A DNA stretch of 51,719 nt from an uncultured Lachnospiraceae bacterium (GCA_947626775.1 CANQTL010000023.1:1-51719), one strand, 5' to 3'. Positions 22,806 to 32,838 are shown, numbered from the stretch's first letter. Numbers and translations are program-made. Notes: a model not told the origin generated them from the sequence alone.

Positions 22806-25124
22806 TCACTCCTTCTTGGCCACATCCTTGAGCCGGAATTTTTTGACTTCGTAGAGCCGCTCGTCCGCCTCGCTCAGCGCGTCCGCCAGCGGCAGATAAT
22901 GATCGGGCATAAGCAGAACCGCCCCCGCCGAGACGGTGATGTTGTAGCGCTTGTCGCTGTCCCGGTTGAAATCATCGAAGGCCGCATAGATCTGGGCAAG
23001 AAGACTCTCGCCTTCATCCTCCTCCCAGTATCCCATCAGGCATGCAAACTCATCCCCGCCGATCCTGCCCACAACTCCGTGCTCGCCCACGATTCTCTTC
23101 AGGGTCTCCGCAATCAGGCCGATGGAAAAATCTCCCTCCTCATGACCATACCGGTCATTGATGATCTTCAGGTTATTCATATCCACATAGACCACCAGCG
23201 TGCTGTGGCCCGATTTTCTGCACTCTTCCAGCAGTTTTTCCGCCCCGTCGTTGAAGCCCCGCCTGTTGAGTATACCGGTCAATCCGTCGGATTTAGAGAG
23301 CGTGTCCAGCTCGATATTGCTCTCCCTGAGCGTCACCAGATTTTCTTCCAGCTGCTGCTGGATCTGTTCGTTGGTCCTGAGCAGATGGATCATCTTCACG
23401 GCGGAACTCATCTGGCTGACCAGAAATTCGCCGTTCTCATAGATCGGATAGGAGAGGTCGCACAGCAGCACGCCGTAGAGCACTTCGTTGGAATACAGCG
23501 GCAGGAGCACCAGCGAGTACCTCCTGTCCGTCTTCATATAGCTGTTGTGGAACAGATTCTCGATCCCCTGCCGCTGTCTCGCGGTCGGCACCGCCAAAAA
23601 TCTGCCGTCCTGCAGCGCCGCTTTCAGATACATATACGCCGGCCGCTCGAACCACTCTCCGTTCAGGTGGATCATGGGTTTTTCCAGGGTATAGACGAAG
23701 GCCGTGTTGATCTTGAGCCATTTCAGGTTCCCTAACAGGGCGGCGTAGCTCTGGTCTCCGCCCTTTTCAAACTGCAGGATATCCCGCACGAAAATCTTCA
23801 TGGCATAGTTCTCTTCCGCATTTTTAGCCAGCACCACGCCGGACTCGTAATCCATGGAGCGGATGATCCGCCTGTAGATATGAGAGAAGATACTGCTCAG
23901 CTTCTGCAAACCGTCCGCAGTACCCTGCCGCTTCCGCAGTCTGTGATAAAGCTGCTCAAAGGTATTCAGCAGAATCCCCATGTCCGCATACCGGACAGCG
24001 TCATAGCCGAGGAATTCTTCCAGATAGGAGATCGCCGCGTCGCACCTTCCCTCTCCCTCCTCCACGAACTGCCTGACAATCTCTCCTATCAGATTCGTGT
24101 AGGAAGCGCGCAGCCCGTCCAGCGTCTTGCCATAGCTCTCATGGATATAGCGGTAGAAGATATCGTCGAAGAGATGATCCGCGTCGTAGACGATCCGCTC
24201 GGCGTCACCCTCCTGTCCGCTCTCCTCCTGCGCGGCGCGGAAGGAATTTCGCTGGATGAACCGGGTGGAGAGCACCGCGCTCTCGACCTCTTCCCCCTCC
24301 AGCATCCTGAGCACCATGCGCAGCCCGCGTTCGCCCAGCTCCATCGGGTCGGCCGCCACAGAGGACAGCGAGGGGTTGACCTTCGTCGCATTGATGGTGT
24401 CGTCGTATCCCAGCACACAGATATCCCTGCCGGGCATAATATCGCGCCGTTTCATCTCCTCATAGAGGCCCAGCGCCGTCTCGTCATTGACGCAGACCAC
24501 CGCCTCCACATCCGGATTGTTGTCGAGGAAACGGGCAAAGACGTCCCTGCAGGAGCGGGAGAGATTGCCTTCCTCGTAGTTTTCCGGCCGAAAGGGCAGA
24601 TGATGCTCCGCAAGCACCTTCATGAAGATTTCCCTGCGCTCGCAGGCGTCAAAGTTGCTCTCCGGCCCGCCGATCATGCCGAAGCGCCGACAGCCCAGAA
24701 CGTCGATCAGGTACTCCATGCCCTGCCGTATGCCGGAGTAATTGTCGAAGGTCACATGGACATAACCCTCCAGCTTGGAGGCCACCAGCACGGTGGGGAT
24801 GTCCCCATAGCCCCGCATCAGCGCCTCCACCCGCTCGTGGGTGGTGTAGCAGCCGATGCAGTCCGCAGCCACCAGCATCGCGTCCAGATTGTCCCTGCCG
24901 GGATAGGTAAATATGGTATTGTGCTGGTACTCGTACATGATCTCTCTGTTGCCGCCGAAATCCCTGTCCAGATATTTGCCCGGCAGCACCACCATGTCCA
25001 CATCCAGCGCCCTTGCCTCCTGCAGCGCGCCCAGACAGATATTCTTGGTGAACTCGTCCGTGATGCCGCTGACCAGAAACCCGATGACAGGTCTTTTTCT
25101 CTTTTTCTTCATCTGTCTGTTCAC
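22806..25124 (-). CDS. LacI-type sugar-binding sensor fused to a GGDEF diguanylate cyclase
   Basis: A 772-residue protein with no signal peptide and no membrane helix. Residues ~10-290 are a LacI/RbsB-like effector-binding domain (RPVIGFLVSGITDEFTKNI, VCVNDETALGLYEEM, ICVLGYDDTINATKVNPSLS) without the DNA-binding helix-turn-helix. About 300-590 is a helical/GAF-like region. About 610-765 is a GGDEF domain with RIGGDEF, VDMNNLKIINDRYGH and GD intact, so cyclase activity is likely. No RxxD inhibitory site is seen before GGDEF. It starts with GTG in a GTGA overlap with the stop of the CE2-like esterase (25121-25124), so it belongs to the mannan operon. It probably makes c-di-GMP in response to a sugar. 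An alternative start is the ATG at 25112. Confidence 0.85.
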   Translation of the reverse strand: MNRQMKKKRKRPVIGFLVSGITDEFTKNICLGALQEARALDVDMVVLPGKYLDRDFGGNREIMYEYQHNTIFTYPGRDNLDAMLVAADCIGCYTTHERVEALMRGYGDIPTVLVASKLEGYVHVTFDNYSGIRQGMEYLIDVLGCRRFGMIGGPESNFDACERREIFMKVLAEHHLPFRPENYEEGNLSRSCRDVFARFLDNNPDVEAVVCVNDETALGLYEEMKRRDIMPGRDICVLGYDDTINATKVNPSLSSVAADPMELGERGLRMVLRMLEGEEVESAVLSTRFIQRNSFRAAQEESGQEGDAERIVYDADHLFDDIFYRYIHESYGKTLDGLRASYTNLIGEIVRQFVEEGEGRCDAAISYLEEFLGYDAVRYADMGILLNTFEQLYHRLRKRQGTADGLQKLSSIFSHIYRRIIRSMDYESGVVLAKNAEENYAMKIFVRDILQFEKGGDQSYAALLGNLKWLKINTAFVYTLEKPMIHLNGEWFERPAYMYLKAALQDGRFLAVPTARQRQGIENLFHNSYMKTDRRYSLVLLPLYSNEVLYGVLLCDLSYPIYENGEFLVSQMSSAVKMIHLLRTNEQIQQQLEENLVTLRESNIELDTLSKSDGLTGILNRRGFNDGAEKLLEECRKSGHSTLVVYVDMNNLKIINDRYGHEEGDFSIGLIAETLKRIVGEHGVVGRIGGDEFACLMGYWEEDEGESLLAQIYAAFDDFNRDSDKRYNITVSAGAVLLMPDHYLPLADALSEADERLYEVKKFRLKDVAKKE

Positions 25125-26248
25125 ACGCCTTCCAAAACCGTTCTCAGATACTCTGTCAGCACGCCGGCCGCCCGCTCATGGGACTTTGCGCCGGGGTGCT
25201 CGTGAGAACCAACCGTCTCCCGCGTCGTGTTGGGCAGCTGCAAAAATGCCGTGTTGCCGTCGCCCGTCTCCGCCCGATATCTGCCGATCGCCTCCGTGAT
25301 GGGAAGCGTCAGTTCATAGCCCAGCATACCGTAAGTCCACACGATATGCGCTTTCGGATTATTCTTGCGGATCACTTTCAGGAAGCGGATCACAGCCTGC
25401 CTGAATCTCTCGATATCCGCTGTGCGCCAAGAGCCGTCCGCCTCCAGATGCTGCTTAAAACTCTCCCCGGTGGCCGGATCCGTCCACGCCGGCTGGTGAA
25501 ACGCGCTGGCGTCGTTGGTCCCCAGATTGACAATGACGGCGTCCGGCTGCCACGAAGCAAAATCCCACGGCTTATGCGCCCCGAGCGCTTCATTGGAGCT
25601 GCCGTGCAGAAGCCCGCAGATCTCCTCATAGCAGAAAGGCAGATTGTTGTGCGGGTTGTTGTCCCAGCCGCACAACACGCCCCAGCCGCCCTGGGAGAGC
25701 AGATGAAAATCCGCCCCCAGCGCCCGCGACGTCATCACGGCGTAATTTTGGCTGGCGCTCATAAACATGGAGATCCAGTCCGCCTCTTCCAAAGCGCCGT
25801 ACGTGCCCTCTCCCGAAGTGATGCTGTCCCCGATAAACTCCAGCCTGTAACGCGCCTCCGGCACAGGCTGAAACGCTCCGTCCGCGGCAAAGCCGTGAAT
25901 CAGAATATGGTTTGCGTCATCTTCGCTCATCGCCTGCAGTTCCCTGAAAAAGCGCACATTCTTCACTTTCTCCGGATCCATGCCCCGAAACAGGCAGAGA
26001 CGGTACCGCCCCGGCATCAGCATCTGCCTGGACATAAACGCGCCGTTGATGTCACAGCTGACCCAGGGTTCGTAATTCTCGTAATCCACCTCCAGATCGA
26101 TCCAGAGCTCACTCCCCGTGACATTGACTTCCACAAAACTGCCGTTCCAGAATAACGGCAGCGGATCCTGACTTCTGTCCGTCCTGCCGTGCGCCCTGCA
26201 CTGCGCTTCCCTAAGCGGGACATACCGCAGTCCTCTGTTCTCCGTCAT
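25121..26248 (-). CDS. CE2-like carbohydrate acetyl esterase
   Basis: A 375-residue cytosolic enzyme. The N-terminal ~130 residues form a beta-sandwich (FWNGSFVEVNVTGSELWIDL), and the C-terminal part an SGNH hydrolase with nucleophile Ser142 (FIGDSITSGEG), GQGGWG-like block, GTND (243-246) and His351 in SHEHPG. This two-domain order matches CE2 acetyl esterases such as the Roseburia mannan enzyme RiCE2, which removes acetyl groups from the mannose units of imported manno-oligosaccharides. It lacks a signal peptide, so it works inside the cell. It follows manA by 28 bp with GGAGGG before the ATG, and its stop overlaps the start of the GGDEF sensor. Confidence 0.85.
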   Translation of the reverse strand: MTENRGLRYVPLREAQCRAHGRTDRSQDPLPLFWNGSFVEVNVTGSELWIDLEVDYENYEPWVSCDINGAFMSRQMLMPGRYRLCLFRGMDPEKVKNVRFFRELQAMSEDDANHILIHGFAADGAFQPVPEARYRLEFIGDSITSGEGTYGALEEADWISMFMSASQNYAVMTSRALGADFHLLSQGGWGVLCGWDNNPHNNLPFCYEEICGLLHGSSNEALGAHKPWDFASWQPDAVIVNLGTNDASAFHQPAWTDPATGESFKQHLEADGSWRTADIERFRQAVIRFLKVIRKNNPKAHIVWTYGMLGYELTLPITEAIGRYRAETGDGNTAFLQLPNTTRETVGSHEHPGAKSHERAAGVLTEYLRTVLEGV

Positions 26249-26276
26249 CCCTTTTCCCTCCGTCCGTCAGCCGTCT

Positions 26277-27236
26277 CTATGCATTGACCGACGAGAAAAT
26301 GATCTCCGCCTCTCCCTCTATCTCCACTCTACCATATCCCGCAGGCAATAGCAAATGTTCTCCCTTGCCGACAGGCCTGCCGTTCATACGGCATGTGCCC
26401 GCCGCAACGCTCATGAGAAGGAAAGGACGGTCCTGCTCCATAGAGAAACCGCCGTCCAGCGTCAGCTTCCAGACCCGGTAATACCGGCAGGCGACCAGCA
26501 GATTCAGTTCGTTCGCCGGCAGAGAGACTGTCTCTTTCACATCCACAGGCGCGGCCGGCACGGTAATCACATCCAGACTCTGTCTGATATGCAGAGGCCG
26601 CAGTCTGCCGTCCGAGAGCCTGTCATAGTCATAGAGGCGATAAGTCACGTCGCTGCTCTGCTGCGTCTCTAACAGCATGATGCCGCCCTTGATGGCATGA
26701 ACGGTGCCGGGATTGATCTGCACAAAATCTCCTTTGTGCACGGGAACTTCCCGGATCAGTTCTTTCCACCGGCCCTGTTCCACCATCTCCGCGAGTTCCT
26801 TTTTCGTGCGGGCGTTGTGGCCGATCACCAGTCTTGCGTCCTGCGCACAGTCCAGAATATACCAACACTCCGTCTTTCCCAGAGAGCCGTTCTCATGTGC
26901 CGCCGCATAGCCGTCGTCCGGGTGCACCTGGATACTCAGATCGTCCGCCGCGTCGATCACCTTGACAAGCAGCGGAAACTCCCCCTGCGCCGCGCCGCCG
27001 AACAGCTGAGGCTCCTCCCGCCAGAGCTGCGACAGCGTTCTGCCCCGGTATGCGCCCTCGCGCACTGTGCAGTCGCCGTTCGGGTGGGCGCTGACTGCCC
27101 AGCACTCGCCGATCCGGCGGCCCGGCGCACCGTAACCGTATTCTCCGTACAGCCGCTCTCCGCCCCAGACCGTCTCCTTTAACACCGGCGCAAAACAGAT
27201 CGCCTCCGCGCCCCGCACATGATTCTCCTGCTTCAT
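26277..27236 (-). CDS. manA: Mannose-6-phosphate isomerase, class I
   Basis: A 319-residue zinc enzyme interconverting mannose 6-phosphate and fructose 6-phosphate. The cupin metal site is visible: LSIQVHPDD (Gln103, His105), KTECWYIL (Glu123) and INPGTVHAI (His180). The length matches short Bacillus-type ManA. In this locus it links products of phosphorolysis to glycolysis, once mannose 1-phosphate has been turned into mannose 6-phosphate by a mutase not seen in the window. The start has GGAAGGAGAG upstream. It is 37 bp after the CE17-like gene. Confidence 0.93.
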   Translation of the reverse strand: MKQENHVRGAEAICFAPVLKETVWGGERLYGEYGYGAPGRRIGECWAVSAHPNGDCTVREGAYRGRTLSQLWREEPQLFGGAAQGEFPLLVKVIDAADDLSIQVHPDDGYAAAHENGSLGKTECWYILDCAQDARLVIGHNARTKKELAEMVEQGRWKELIREVPVHKGDFVQINPGTVHAIKGGIMLLETQQSSDVTYRLYDYDRLSDGRLRPLHIRQSLDVITVPAAPVDVKETVSLPANELNLLVACRYYRVWKLTLDGGFSMEQDRPFLLMSVAAGTCRMNGRPVGKGEHLLLPAGYGRVEIEGEAEIIFSSVNA

Positions 27237-27273
27237 CGTCTCTCCTTCCGCATTCCTGTCGTCTGTCCTTTTC

Positions 27274-28401
27274 TTAACAGGAGCCTATGACGGAGACCAG
27301 ATAAAAGGGCGCCGCGTCGTCCTCATGCGCCTCCGTGACCGTGATCTCCACCAGATGTTCCTTCATCTCCCCGTGATACAGCACCGTCTCAATATACAGG
27401 CAGTCGCCCCAGTCCTCATCGAAATTGGCGTCCAGGACCACGGCGGCAGCCTCATCGCCGTCTATGACCGCCTTCGCCACCGGCGCAGGCTTCTTCACCG
27501 ACTTTCTGTACTGCACGGCGACCCCCGTCCCCGTCACCCGGAACGTGATCTTATCGCCCGCGCGGGAGGCGGTGTAGCCGCCCGTGAAGACGTCCCGGAT
27601 GTTTTCTGAGGGCGCCCGGTCCGCCTGAAAGCCCGCCGGAACCGGCGCGGCATTATGGTTCTGGTACCGCACAGAGTGCTCGTAGGCGTTGGCCGTGATG
27701 GGCGCAGGCAGAGAATCCGCCGCGAATGCAGGCGCTTCCTCCCTGTCCATCTCTTCATAGATCTGTTCCAGACAGGCCGTGACCACCGAAGCGACAAGAC
27801 GATGCCCCGCGTCGTTGGGATGCAGACCGTCCGGTGTGATCTCCTCCCGCACGATCTCTCCCGACGAAACTTTCGGCCAGAGCACGGACTTCATGCTCAC
27901 CATGGGAAGCGCGTAGGCCTCGGCCACCTTGAGATGCATCTCCTCCGCACTCTCTCCGTTGTCGTAGCGCACGTTGTTCATCAAAAGCACCGCCGGCGCT
28001 TCATCCTGGCCCAGCACGGCGCGGACCAGTCCCTCATAGGTTTCCTCATAGAAAGCCGTATTGTCGTCGTTCACCGCAAACTCGATCAGCAGAAAATCCG
28101 GCCTGCGGCAGAGCATATGCTCTTTCACCCTGGATACGCCAAACTGAGAGGTAGTGCCGCCGATACCGCCGTTGACATAGACGATCTCTGTCCCGGGAAA
28201 TTTCTTTTTCCACCACTCGTAGACCAGATAAGCATAACAGGTTTCGGGAGAGTCGGCAAGACTGCCCTGGGTGATGGAGCCTCCCAGAAAACCGACCGTC
28301 ACTTTCTCCCCCGCGCGCGCCTTTCTCATACACTGTTTCAGCATATGCCAGTTTCCTCTGTGGATCAGCCCCTGCCGCGGCTGAATGTCATATTCCTTCA
28401 T
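27274..28401 (-). CDS. CE17-like mannan acetyl esterase with C-terminal carbohydrate-binding domain
   Basis: A 375-residue cytosolic protein. An SGNH hydrolase (about 1-215) has nucleophile Ser42 (FLGGSITQGS), GGIGGTTS, FAVND (108-112) and the Asp191-His194 pair in TPDGLHPND. A second beta-rich domain (about 230-375) resembles the CBM35-type module of Roseburia RiCE17, which with RiCE2 removes all acetyls from manno-oligosaccharides. The start at 28401 is chosen for GGAGGAAG 6 nt upstream; the frame extends six residues further without support. It follows the GH130_2 gene after a hairpin at 28443-28464. Confidence 0.83.
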   Translation of the reverse strand: MKEYDIQPRQGLIHRGNWHMLKQCMRKARAGEKVTVGFLGGSITQGSLADSPETCYAYLVYEWWKKKFPGTEIVYVNGGIGGTTSQFGVSRVKEHMLCRRPDFLLIEFAVNDDNTAFYEETYEGLVRAVLGQDEAPAVLLMNNVRYDNGESAEEMHLKVAEAYALPMVSMKSVLWPKVSSGEIVREEITPDGLHPNDAGHRLVASVVTACLEQIYEEMDREEAPAFAADSLPAPITANAYEHSVRYQNHNAAPVPAGFQADRAPSENIRDVFTGGYTASRAGDKITFRVTGTGVAVQYRKSVKKPAPVAKAVIDGDEAAAVVLDANFDEDWGDCLYIETVLYHGEMKEHLVEITVTEAHEDDAAPFYLVSVIGSC

Positions 28402-28442
28402 GTCAGCTTCCTCCGTCAATCCTCTTTTTCTTTTTGGAAAAG

Positions 28443-28464
28443 GAGCCGGCCCTGCAGCCGGCTC
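28443..28464 (-). terminator. Intercistronic hairpin, partial terminator, after the GH130_2 gene
   Basis: GAGCCGGC (28443-28450) and GCCGGCTC (28457-28464) form a perfect 8-bp stem. On the minus strand it is followed by CTTTTCC. It may lower expression of the esterase-manA-sensor part relative to the transporter and phosphorylases. Confidence 0.55.
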
Positions 28465-28485
28465 TCTCCGTTTCTCTCATGCTCA

Positions 28486-29508
28486 CTAACGTCTCCCGAT
28501 CTCCGTGTCGGTTTCGGTCAGAACGCTGTGTTCCCTGATATAGGCCATGACATCCTCGAACTGCGTGAAGGCAAGACCCACATAACTGTCCGCGCAGCCG
28601 TAGTAGATCGCGATTCTGCCGCTCTCCGGATCGTGGATCGTGGCGCAGGGGAAGCAGACGTTGGGCACAAAACCTCTCTCCTCATACCACTCCTCCGGCG
28701 TAATCAGGAAATTCTCGCACCGGTACTTGACGATCGAAGGATTCTCCAGATCCAGAATCGCGCCGCCGATGGAATAGACATAACCGTTGCAGGTGCCGCT
28801 GACGCCGTGGTAGAACAGAAGCCACCCCTCGCTCGTCTCGATGGGCGCCGCGCCGCCGCCGATTTTCAGGGACTCCCACCACTCGTTCCCCTGGCTCATC
28901 ACATGTCTGTGCCTGCCCCAGTACACGAGATCCGGGCTCTCGCTGACGAAGATATCGCCGAAAGGCGTGTGCCCGCTGTCGGAAGGACGGCTGAGCATCA
29001 TGAAATTGCCGTGGATCTTCCGCGGGAAGAGCACCGCGTTTCTGTTGTAAGGGAGAAAAGGATTTTCCAGTCTCGTAAAGGTCTTGAAATCCGTGGTTCT
29101 GGCCATACCGATGGCCGCGCCGTAGAAGTCCTGACACCAGATGATATAGTAGGCGTCCTCCACCTTTACCAGTCTGGGATCATAGGCGTATCGGGGCATA
29201 AAGGGTCTGCCGTTCTCGTCCACAAAAGGAATCTTATTCTGATCGAAATCCCAGTGGATCGCATCTTTGCTCCTCCCCATATAGATATAGGGGACGCCGT
29301 TGGTCTGCTCGCCCCTGAAGACGCCGATAAACTCATCGCCGTAGGGCATGACCGCACTGTTAAAAATACGGGCGACGCCCGGGATCGGGTTTCTGCCGAT
29401 AATGGGATTCTCCGTGTATCTCCACACAGGAGCGCCCGTAAGCCCGGCGGGTTTCTCCTGCCAGGGTACGTTCCTGACTGCCGGGGCAATCATCTTCACT
29501 TCACTCAT
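28486..29508 (-). CDS. GH130 subfamily 2 beta-1,4-manno-oligosaccharide phosphorylase
   Basis: A 340-residue five-bladed beta-propeller enzyme. The family proton-donor Asp is Asp110 (RYAYDPRLVKVED); other blocks are NSAVMPYGDEFIGVFRGE, RNAVLFPRKIHGNF and GGGAAPIETSEGWLLFYHG. Its shorter length and sequence place it with GH130_2 (RaMP2/RiGH130B type), which phosphorolyses the non-reducing mannose of beta-1,4-mannooligosaccharides to give mannose 1-phosphate. It is cytosolic and lies 44 bp after the GH130_1 gene, with GAGG before the ATG. The subfamily is judged by eye. Confidence 0.85.
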   Translation of the reverse strand: MSEVKMIAPAVRNVPWQEKPAGLTGAPVWRYTENPIIGRNPIPGVARIFNSAVMPYGDEFIGVFRGEQTNGVPYIYMGRSKDAIHWDFDQNKIPFVDENGRPFMPRYAYDPRLVKVEDAYYIIWCQDFYGAAIGMARTTDFKTFTRLENPFLPYNRNAVLFPRKIHGNFMMLSRPSDSGHTPFGDIFVSESPDLVYWGRHRHVMSQGNEWWESLKIGGGAAPIETSEGWLLFYHGVSGTCNGYVYSIGGAILDLENPSIVKYRCENFLITPEEWYEERGFVPNVCFPCATIHDPESGRIAIYYGCADSYVGLAFTQFEDVMAYIREHSVLTETDTEIGRR

Positions 29509-29552
29509 AGCTGCCTCATTTCTGCGCTTTGCGCTTTATTTTGTGTTGACGG

Positions 29553-30728
29553 TTACTGTTGTGCCAAAAAATCCAGATTCCTGCGGATCAGCTCACATCT
29601 CTGCTCTACGCACTTGACGCTGCGCAGGGGATCTTCCGGCGTGTGGAACACATAGTCGATCAGCCGGTCGATCGTGGTGCGCGCCACGTGCACCCTGGTA
29701 TCGCTGGAGGCATAATAGATGTAGACGTCTCCGTTATCGTCCGCGATGGCGCCGTTGGTGAAGACCACGTTGGCCACATCCCCTTCGCGCTCCTCTTTCC
29801 GCGGCCCGATCAGCAGTCCCGACGGCTCCGCGATCACTCTGGAGGGATCGTTTAAGTCCGTCGCAAACGCGTAGATGACATAGCGCAGTCCGGCGGCCGT
29901 GTTGCGCACGCCATGGGCGATATGGATCCAGCCCTTTTCCGTCCTGATCGGCACCGCCCCCGCGCCGTTCTTGGCCTCCGTGATCGTGTGGTACTTGCGC
30001 AGACTGGTCATCTTCTCCTCGTCGATGACCGCATGGGTGATATCGTCGCAGAGGCCGAAGCCGATGCCGCCGCCCGAGCCGGTCTCGATAAAATCATCCA
30101 TGGGACGGGTGTAAAAAGCGTACTTGCCGTTTACAAACTCCGGGTGCAGCACTACGTTCCTCTGCTGCGGAGAGTGCAGCGTCACCAGATTCGGCAGCCT
30201 CTCCCAGGTTTTCAAGTCCTTCGTCCGCACGATGCCGGCCGCCGCCACCGCCGCCGACAGATCATTGGCCTCCGTGTCCTTGCTCTCCGAGCAGAACACG
30301 CCGTAGATATAGCCGTCCTCATGCTGCGTCAGGCGCATATCGTACACATTGGTCTCCTCCGGGCAGGTGTCCGGCAGCAGGACGGGATAATCCCAGAAGC
30401 GGAAGCCGTCCACTCCGCTGTCGCTCTCCGCAATGCCGAAGAAGGATTTGCGGTCGTCTCCCTCGATCCTGGCCACGAGATAATACTTGCCGTTTAATTT
30501 AATCGCGCCGGAATTTAAGACCGCGTTGATCCCCAGTCTTTTCATAAAATAAGGGTTGGTTTCGGGATTCAGATCGTATTCCCAGGTCAGGGGAATATGT
30601 TCTCTCGTAAGCACCGGATAGCGGTACCTCGTATAGACGCCGTTATAAAAATCCGTGTCCTCCTGATTTTTTCTGTTGATCAGGGCCTCGTATTTTTTTA
30701 ACTCCTCATCATATTTTTCATGCAGCAT
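29553..30728 (-). CDS. GH130 subfamily 1 4-O-beta-D-mannosyl-D-glucose phosphorylase
   Basis: A 391-residue GH130 enzyme. The N-terminus ([13 protein letters not shown], then [18 protein letters not shown]) and the catalytic block [14 protein letters not shown] with Asp130, equivalent to Asp131 of the Bacteroides fragilis enzyme, mark subfamily 1. Other blocks: [20 protein letters not shown] and [19 protein letters not shown]. It splits mannosyl-glucose, made by the neighbouring epimerase, into mannose 1-phosphate and glucose. It lies 13 bp after the epimerase gene with a GAGGGAGAG ribosome binding site, so the two steps are co-expressed. Confidence 0.9.
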   Translation of the reverse strand: MLHEKYDEELKKYEALINRKNQEDTDFYNGVYTRYRYPVLTREHIPLTWEYDLNPETNPYFMKRLGINAVLNSGAIKLNGKYYLVARIEGDDRKSFFGIAESDSGVDGFRFWDYPVLLPDTCPEETNVYDMRLTQHEDGYIYGVFCSESKDTEANDLSAAVAAAGIVRTKDLKTWERLPNLVTLHSPQQRNVVLHPEFVNGKYAFYTRPMDDFIETGSGGGIGFGLCDDITHAVIDEEKMTSLRKYHTITEAKNGAGAVPIRTEKGWIHIAHGVRNTAAGLRYVIYAFATDLNDPSRVIAEPSGLLIGPRKEEREGDVANVVFTNGAIADDNGDVYIYYASSDTRVHVARTTIDRLIDYVFHTPEDPLRSVKCVEQRCELIRRNLDFLAQQ

Positions 30729-30741
30729 GGCAAACTCTCCC

Positions 30742-31905
30742 TCAGCTTCTCTTAATCACTTCCATACACATTCTGCCGTTGTGGTAAGGGCATTTCCAGG
30801 GTTCCACGATGGGCCTGCCCTCATAGGGCCTGCCGTTCTCGTCCACCTCCCAGAACCACTCGGACCCGTCGCGCGGATCGATCACGTGCGCCTTGATAAA
30901 CGCCCACTCCGCCTCGGCGGCTTCCAGATATTCCTTCTTCTCCGGATGCTTCTGCCAGCCGTTCAGAAAACCGACCACCGTCTCCGCCTGCACCCACCAG
31001 ATACGGTGCGTATTCACCACGCCTTTCTCACACTCATTGGCAAGCGAATGCCCGTCGAAGGCAGTCTCATAGATCTTCTGCGTCAGCGCTTCCGTGACGG
31101 GCGCAAGCTTCTCTCTGTACGCCGCGTCGCCCAAGATCTCCACACCCCTGTCGATCAGCCATGCCGTCTCGATATCGTGCCCGTAGGAGTGCAGATCAAT
31201 GATGGAGTGCATGTCTCTGTCGAAAAAGACTTCCTGGCGCTTCAGTTCCGGATTGTACACCTTGTCGGCGAACGTGTCCAGAATCCACCGCAGTCTCTCC
31301 CCCACTTCCGCGTCATGCGACACGCGGTACAGCTCCGTATAGGCCTCGAACACATGTAAGAGCGTGTTCATCGTCTTCTCCGCGATCACGCCGTTCTCGG
31401 ACAGCTTATCATTGTCAACCTCATGAAAATTTCTGTCAAACGCTTCCTTATAGCCAATCTCGTCCGTACAGCGCTCCTCGATGACGCGGTAGAGCGCCTT
31501 CGCCGTATCCAGCGCCTCTTTGTCCCCGGACGCATCATAATAGGAAGAGAGCGCATAGATCGCGAACGCCTGATTGTAGGTGTGCTTGGTGGTATCCTCC
31601 GGCGTGCCGTCGTAAGCCACCGACCAGTACACCCCGCCCTGCTCCGTATCCAGACAGCAGCGCTTCATAAATTCATAGCCGTGGCGCGCCTGCGCAAGCA
31701 GATCTTCGTCCTTAATCAGGAGATAGGCATTTGCGAAAAACCAAGTGATGCGGCTGTTTAAAATGCAGCCCTTGACCGCCTTCCTGTCCACTTTCAGATC
31801 GTAATCCATATAGCCGTAATAGCCGCCGAACTGATCGTCCCGCATCTTCTTCCAGAAAGGAATGATCCCCTCCGTCAGATGTTTTCTTACTTCTTCTACC
31901 ATCAT
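30742..31905 (-). CDS. Cellobiose/mannobiose 2-epimerase (AGE family)
   Basis: A 387-residue (alpha/alpha)6-barrel enzyme of the N-acylglucosamine 2-epimerase superfamily. Motifs of cellobiose 2-epimerases are all present: [13 protein letters not shown] (Arg52), [14 protein letters not shown] (His184), [12 protein letters not shown] (His243), and [17 protein letters not shown] (His375). It turns beta-1,4-mannobiose into mannosylglucose, the substrate of the next gene's GH130_1 phosphorylase. It follows the permease gene after 84 bp with no clear terminator. ATGATG offers two adjacent start codons. Confidence 0.9.
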   Translation of the reverse strand: MMVEEVRKHLTEGIIPFWKKMRDDQFGGYYGYMDYDLKVDRKAVKGCILNSRITWFFANAYLLIKDEDLLAQARHGYEFMKRCCLDTEQGGVYWSVAYDGTPEDTTKHTYNQAFAIYALSSYYDASGDKEALDTAKALYRVIEERCTDEIGYKEAFDRNFHEVDNDKLSENGVIAEKTMNTLLHVFEAYTELYRVSHDAEVGERLRWILDTFADKVYNPELKRQEVFFDRDMHSIIDLHSYGHDIETAWLIDRGVEILGDAAYREKLAPVTEALTQKIYETAFDGHSLANECEKGVVNTHRIWWVQAETVVGFLNGWQKHPEKKEYLEAAEAEWAFIKAHVIDPRDGSEWFWEVDENGRPYEGRPIVEPWKCPYHNGRMCMEVIKRS

Positions 31906-31989
31906 GGCAATGTCCGTCCTTTACTGTTCTGTATATTGTTATTATGCATACGCGCCGCTTCGCAAGTCAAGCTCCCGAAGCACTGCCGC

Positions 31990-32838
31990 TTACCCTTTGA
32001 CCGCGCCCGCGGTAAGTCCGCTGTAGATCTGTTTCTGACAGGTGATGAACACGATTAACGCCGGCAGAAGCGAGATGATGACGCCTGCGCAGATCAGGTT
32101 GTACTTGCTGCCCAGCGGTCCCACGAAAGTATACAGAGACGTCGCCACAGTCGCCAGCTTCTTCTTATCCTGCAGATACAGATTCGCCATGTAGTATTCG
32201 TTGTAGGTGCCCACGCCTTTTAAAATACAGGAGGTCACAATCGCCGGTTTTAAGAGCGGCAGCAGGATCCTGTAGAAAATTGTGAAGTAGGAGGCCCCGT
32301 CCATAATCGCCGACTCATCCAGCGAGAAGTCAATATTTTCAAAAAACTGTATGTAAATATAGATCGAGATAACGTCCGTGCCGCACATCAGGATGATGTA
32401 ACCCGGCAGGAAATTGATAAAATGCAGTTTCCACATGATCTCGTACACCGACACCTGCATCGCGACGCCCGGAAGGAGCGATGCGAAGAGGAAGAGGCTG
32501 CGGATCAGACCGTTGCCCGGAAACTTAAAGCGGTTCAGCACATAGGCAAGCTGCGTGCCGATCAGCACGGAAGCCGTCAGCGTACAGATCAGGATGATCG
32601 TGGAGTTGAGAAAGGCCCGCCCCATGTTCGCCTTGACAAACGCCTGTGTAAAGTTGCTGAAATTCAGCCAGCTCTCGGGCAGCGTCATGACATTGGTCTG
32701 CTGGTACTCCACATCCGTCTTAAACGCCGTGATGCAGACGGACACAATCGGCAGCACCGCCACGAAAGAGAAGAACACCAGCGAAACATATTTCAGGATT
32801 ATCAATGCATATTTGGATATTTTCTGTACGATTGTCAT
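31990..32838 (-). CDS. Carbohydrate ABC transporter permease, MalG type
   Basis: A 282-residue inner-membrane protein with six helices. The EAA loop is seen as ESAIMDGASYFTIFYRILLP (about 175-195). It pairs with the upstream MalF-type permease to import oligosaccharides delivered by the binding lipoprotein. Its ATG directly follows the stop of that gene (TAGATG, 32836-32841). No ATPase is encoded here; such Firmicute transporters often use a shared MsmK-type ATPase encoded elsewhere. Confidence 0.92.
   Translation of the reverse strand: MTIVQKISKYALIILKYVSLVFFSFVAVLPIVSVCITAFKTDVEYQQTNVMTLPESWLNFSNFTQAFVKANMGRAFLNSTIILICTLTASVLIGTQLAYVLNRFKFPGNGLIRSLFLFASLLPGVAMQVSVYEIMWKLHFINFLPGYIILMCGTDVISIYIYIQFFENIDFSLDESAIMDGASYFTIFYRILLPLLKPAIVTSCILKGVGTYNEYYMANLYLQDKKKLATVATSLYTFVGPLGSKYNLICAGVIISLLPALIVFITCQKQIYSGLTAGAVKG

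Noticed and set aside
27655..29655. A 666-codon open frame on the plus strand
   Set aside because: It runs antisense through the CE17-like and GH130 genes, has no ribosome binding site and a His/Arg/Leu-rich composition typical of the reverse complement of GC-rich coding DNA.
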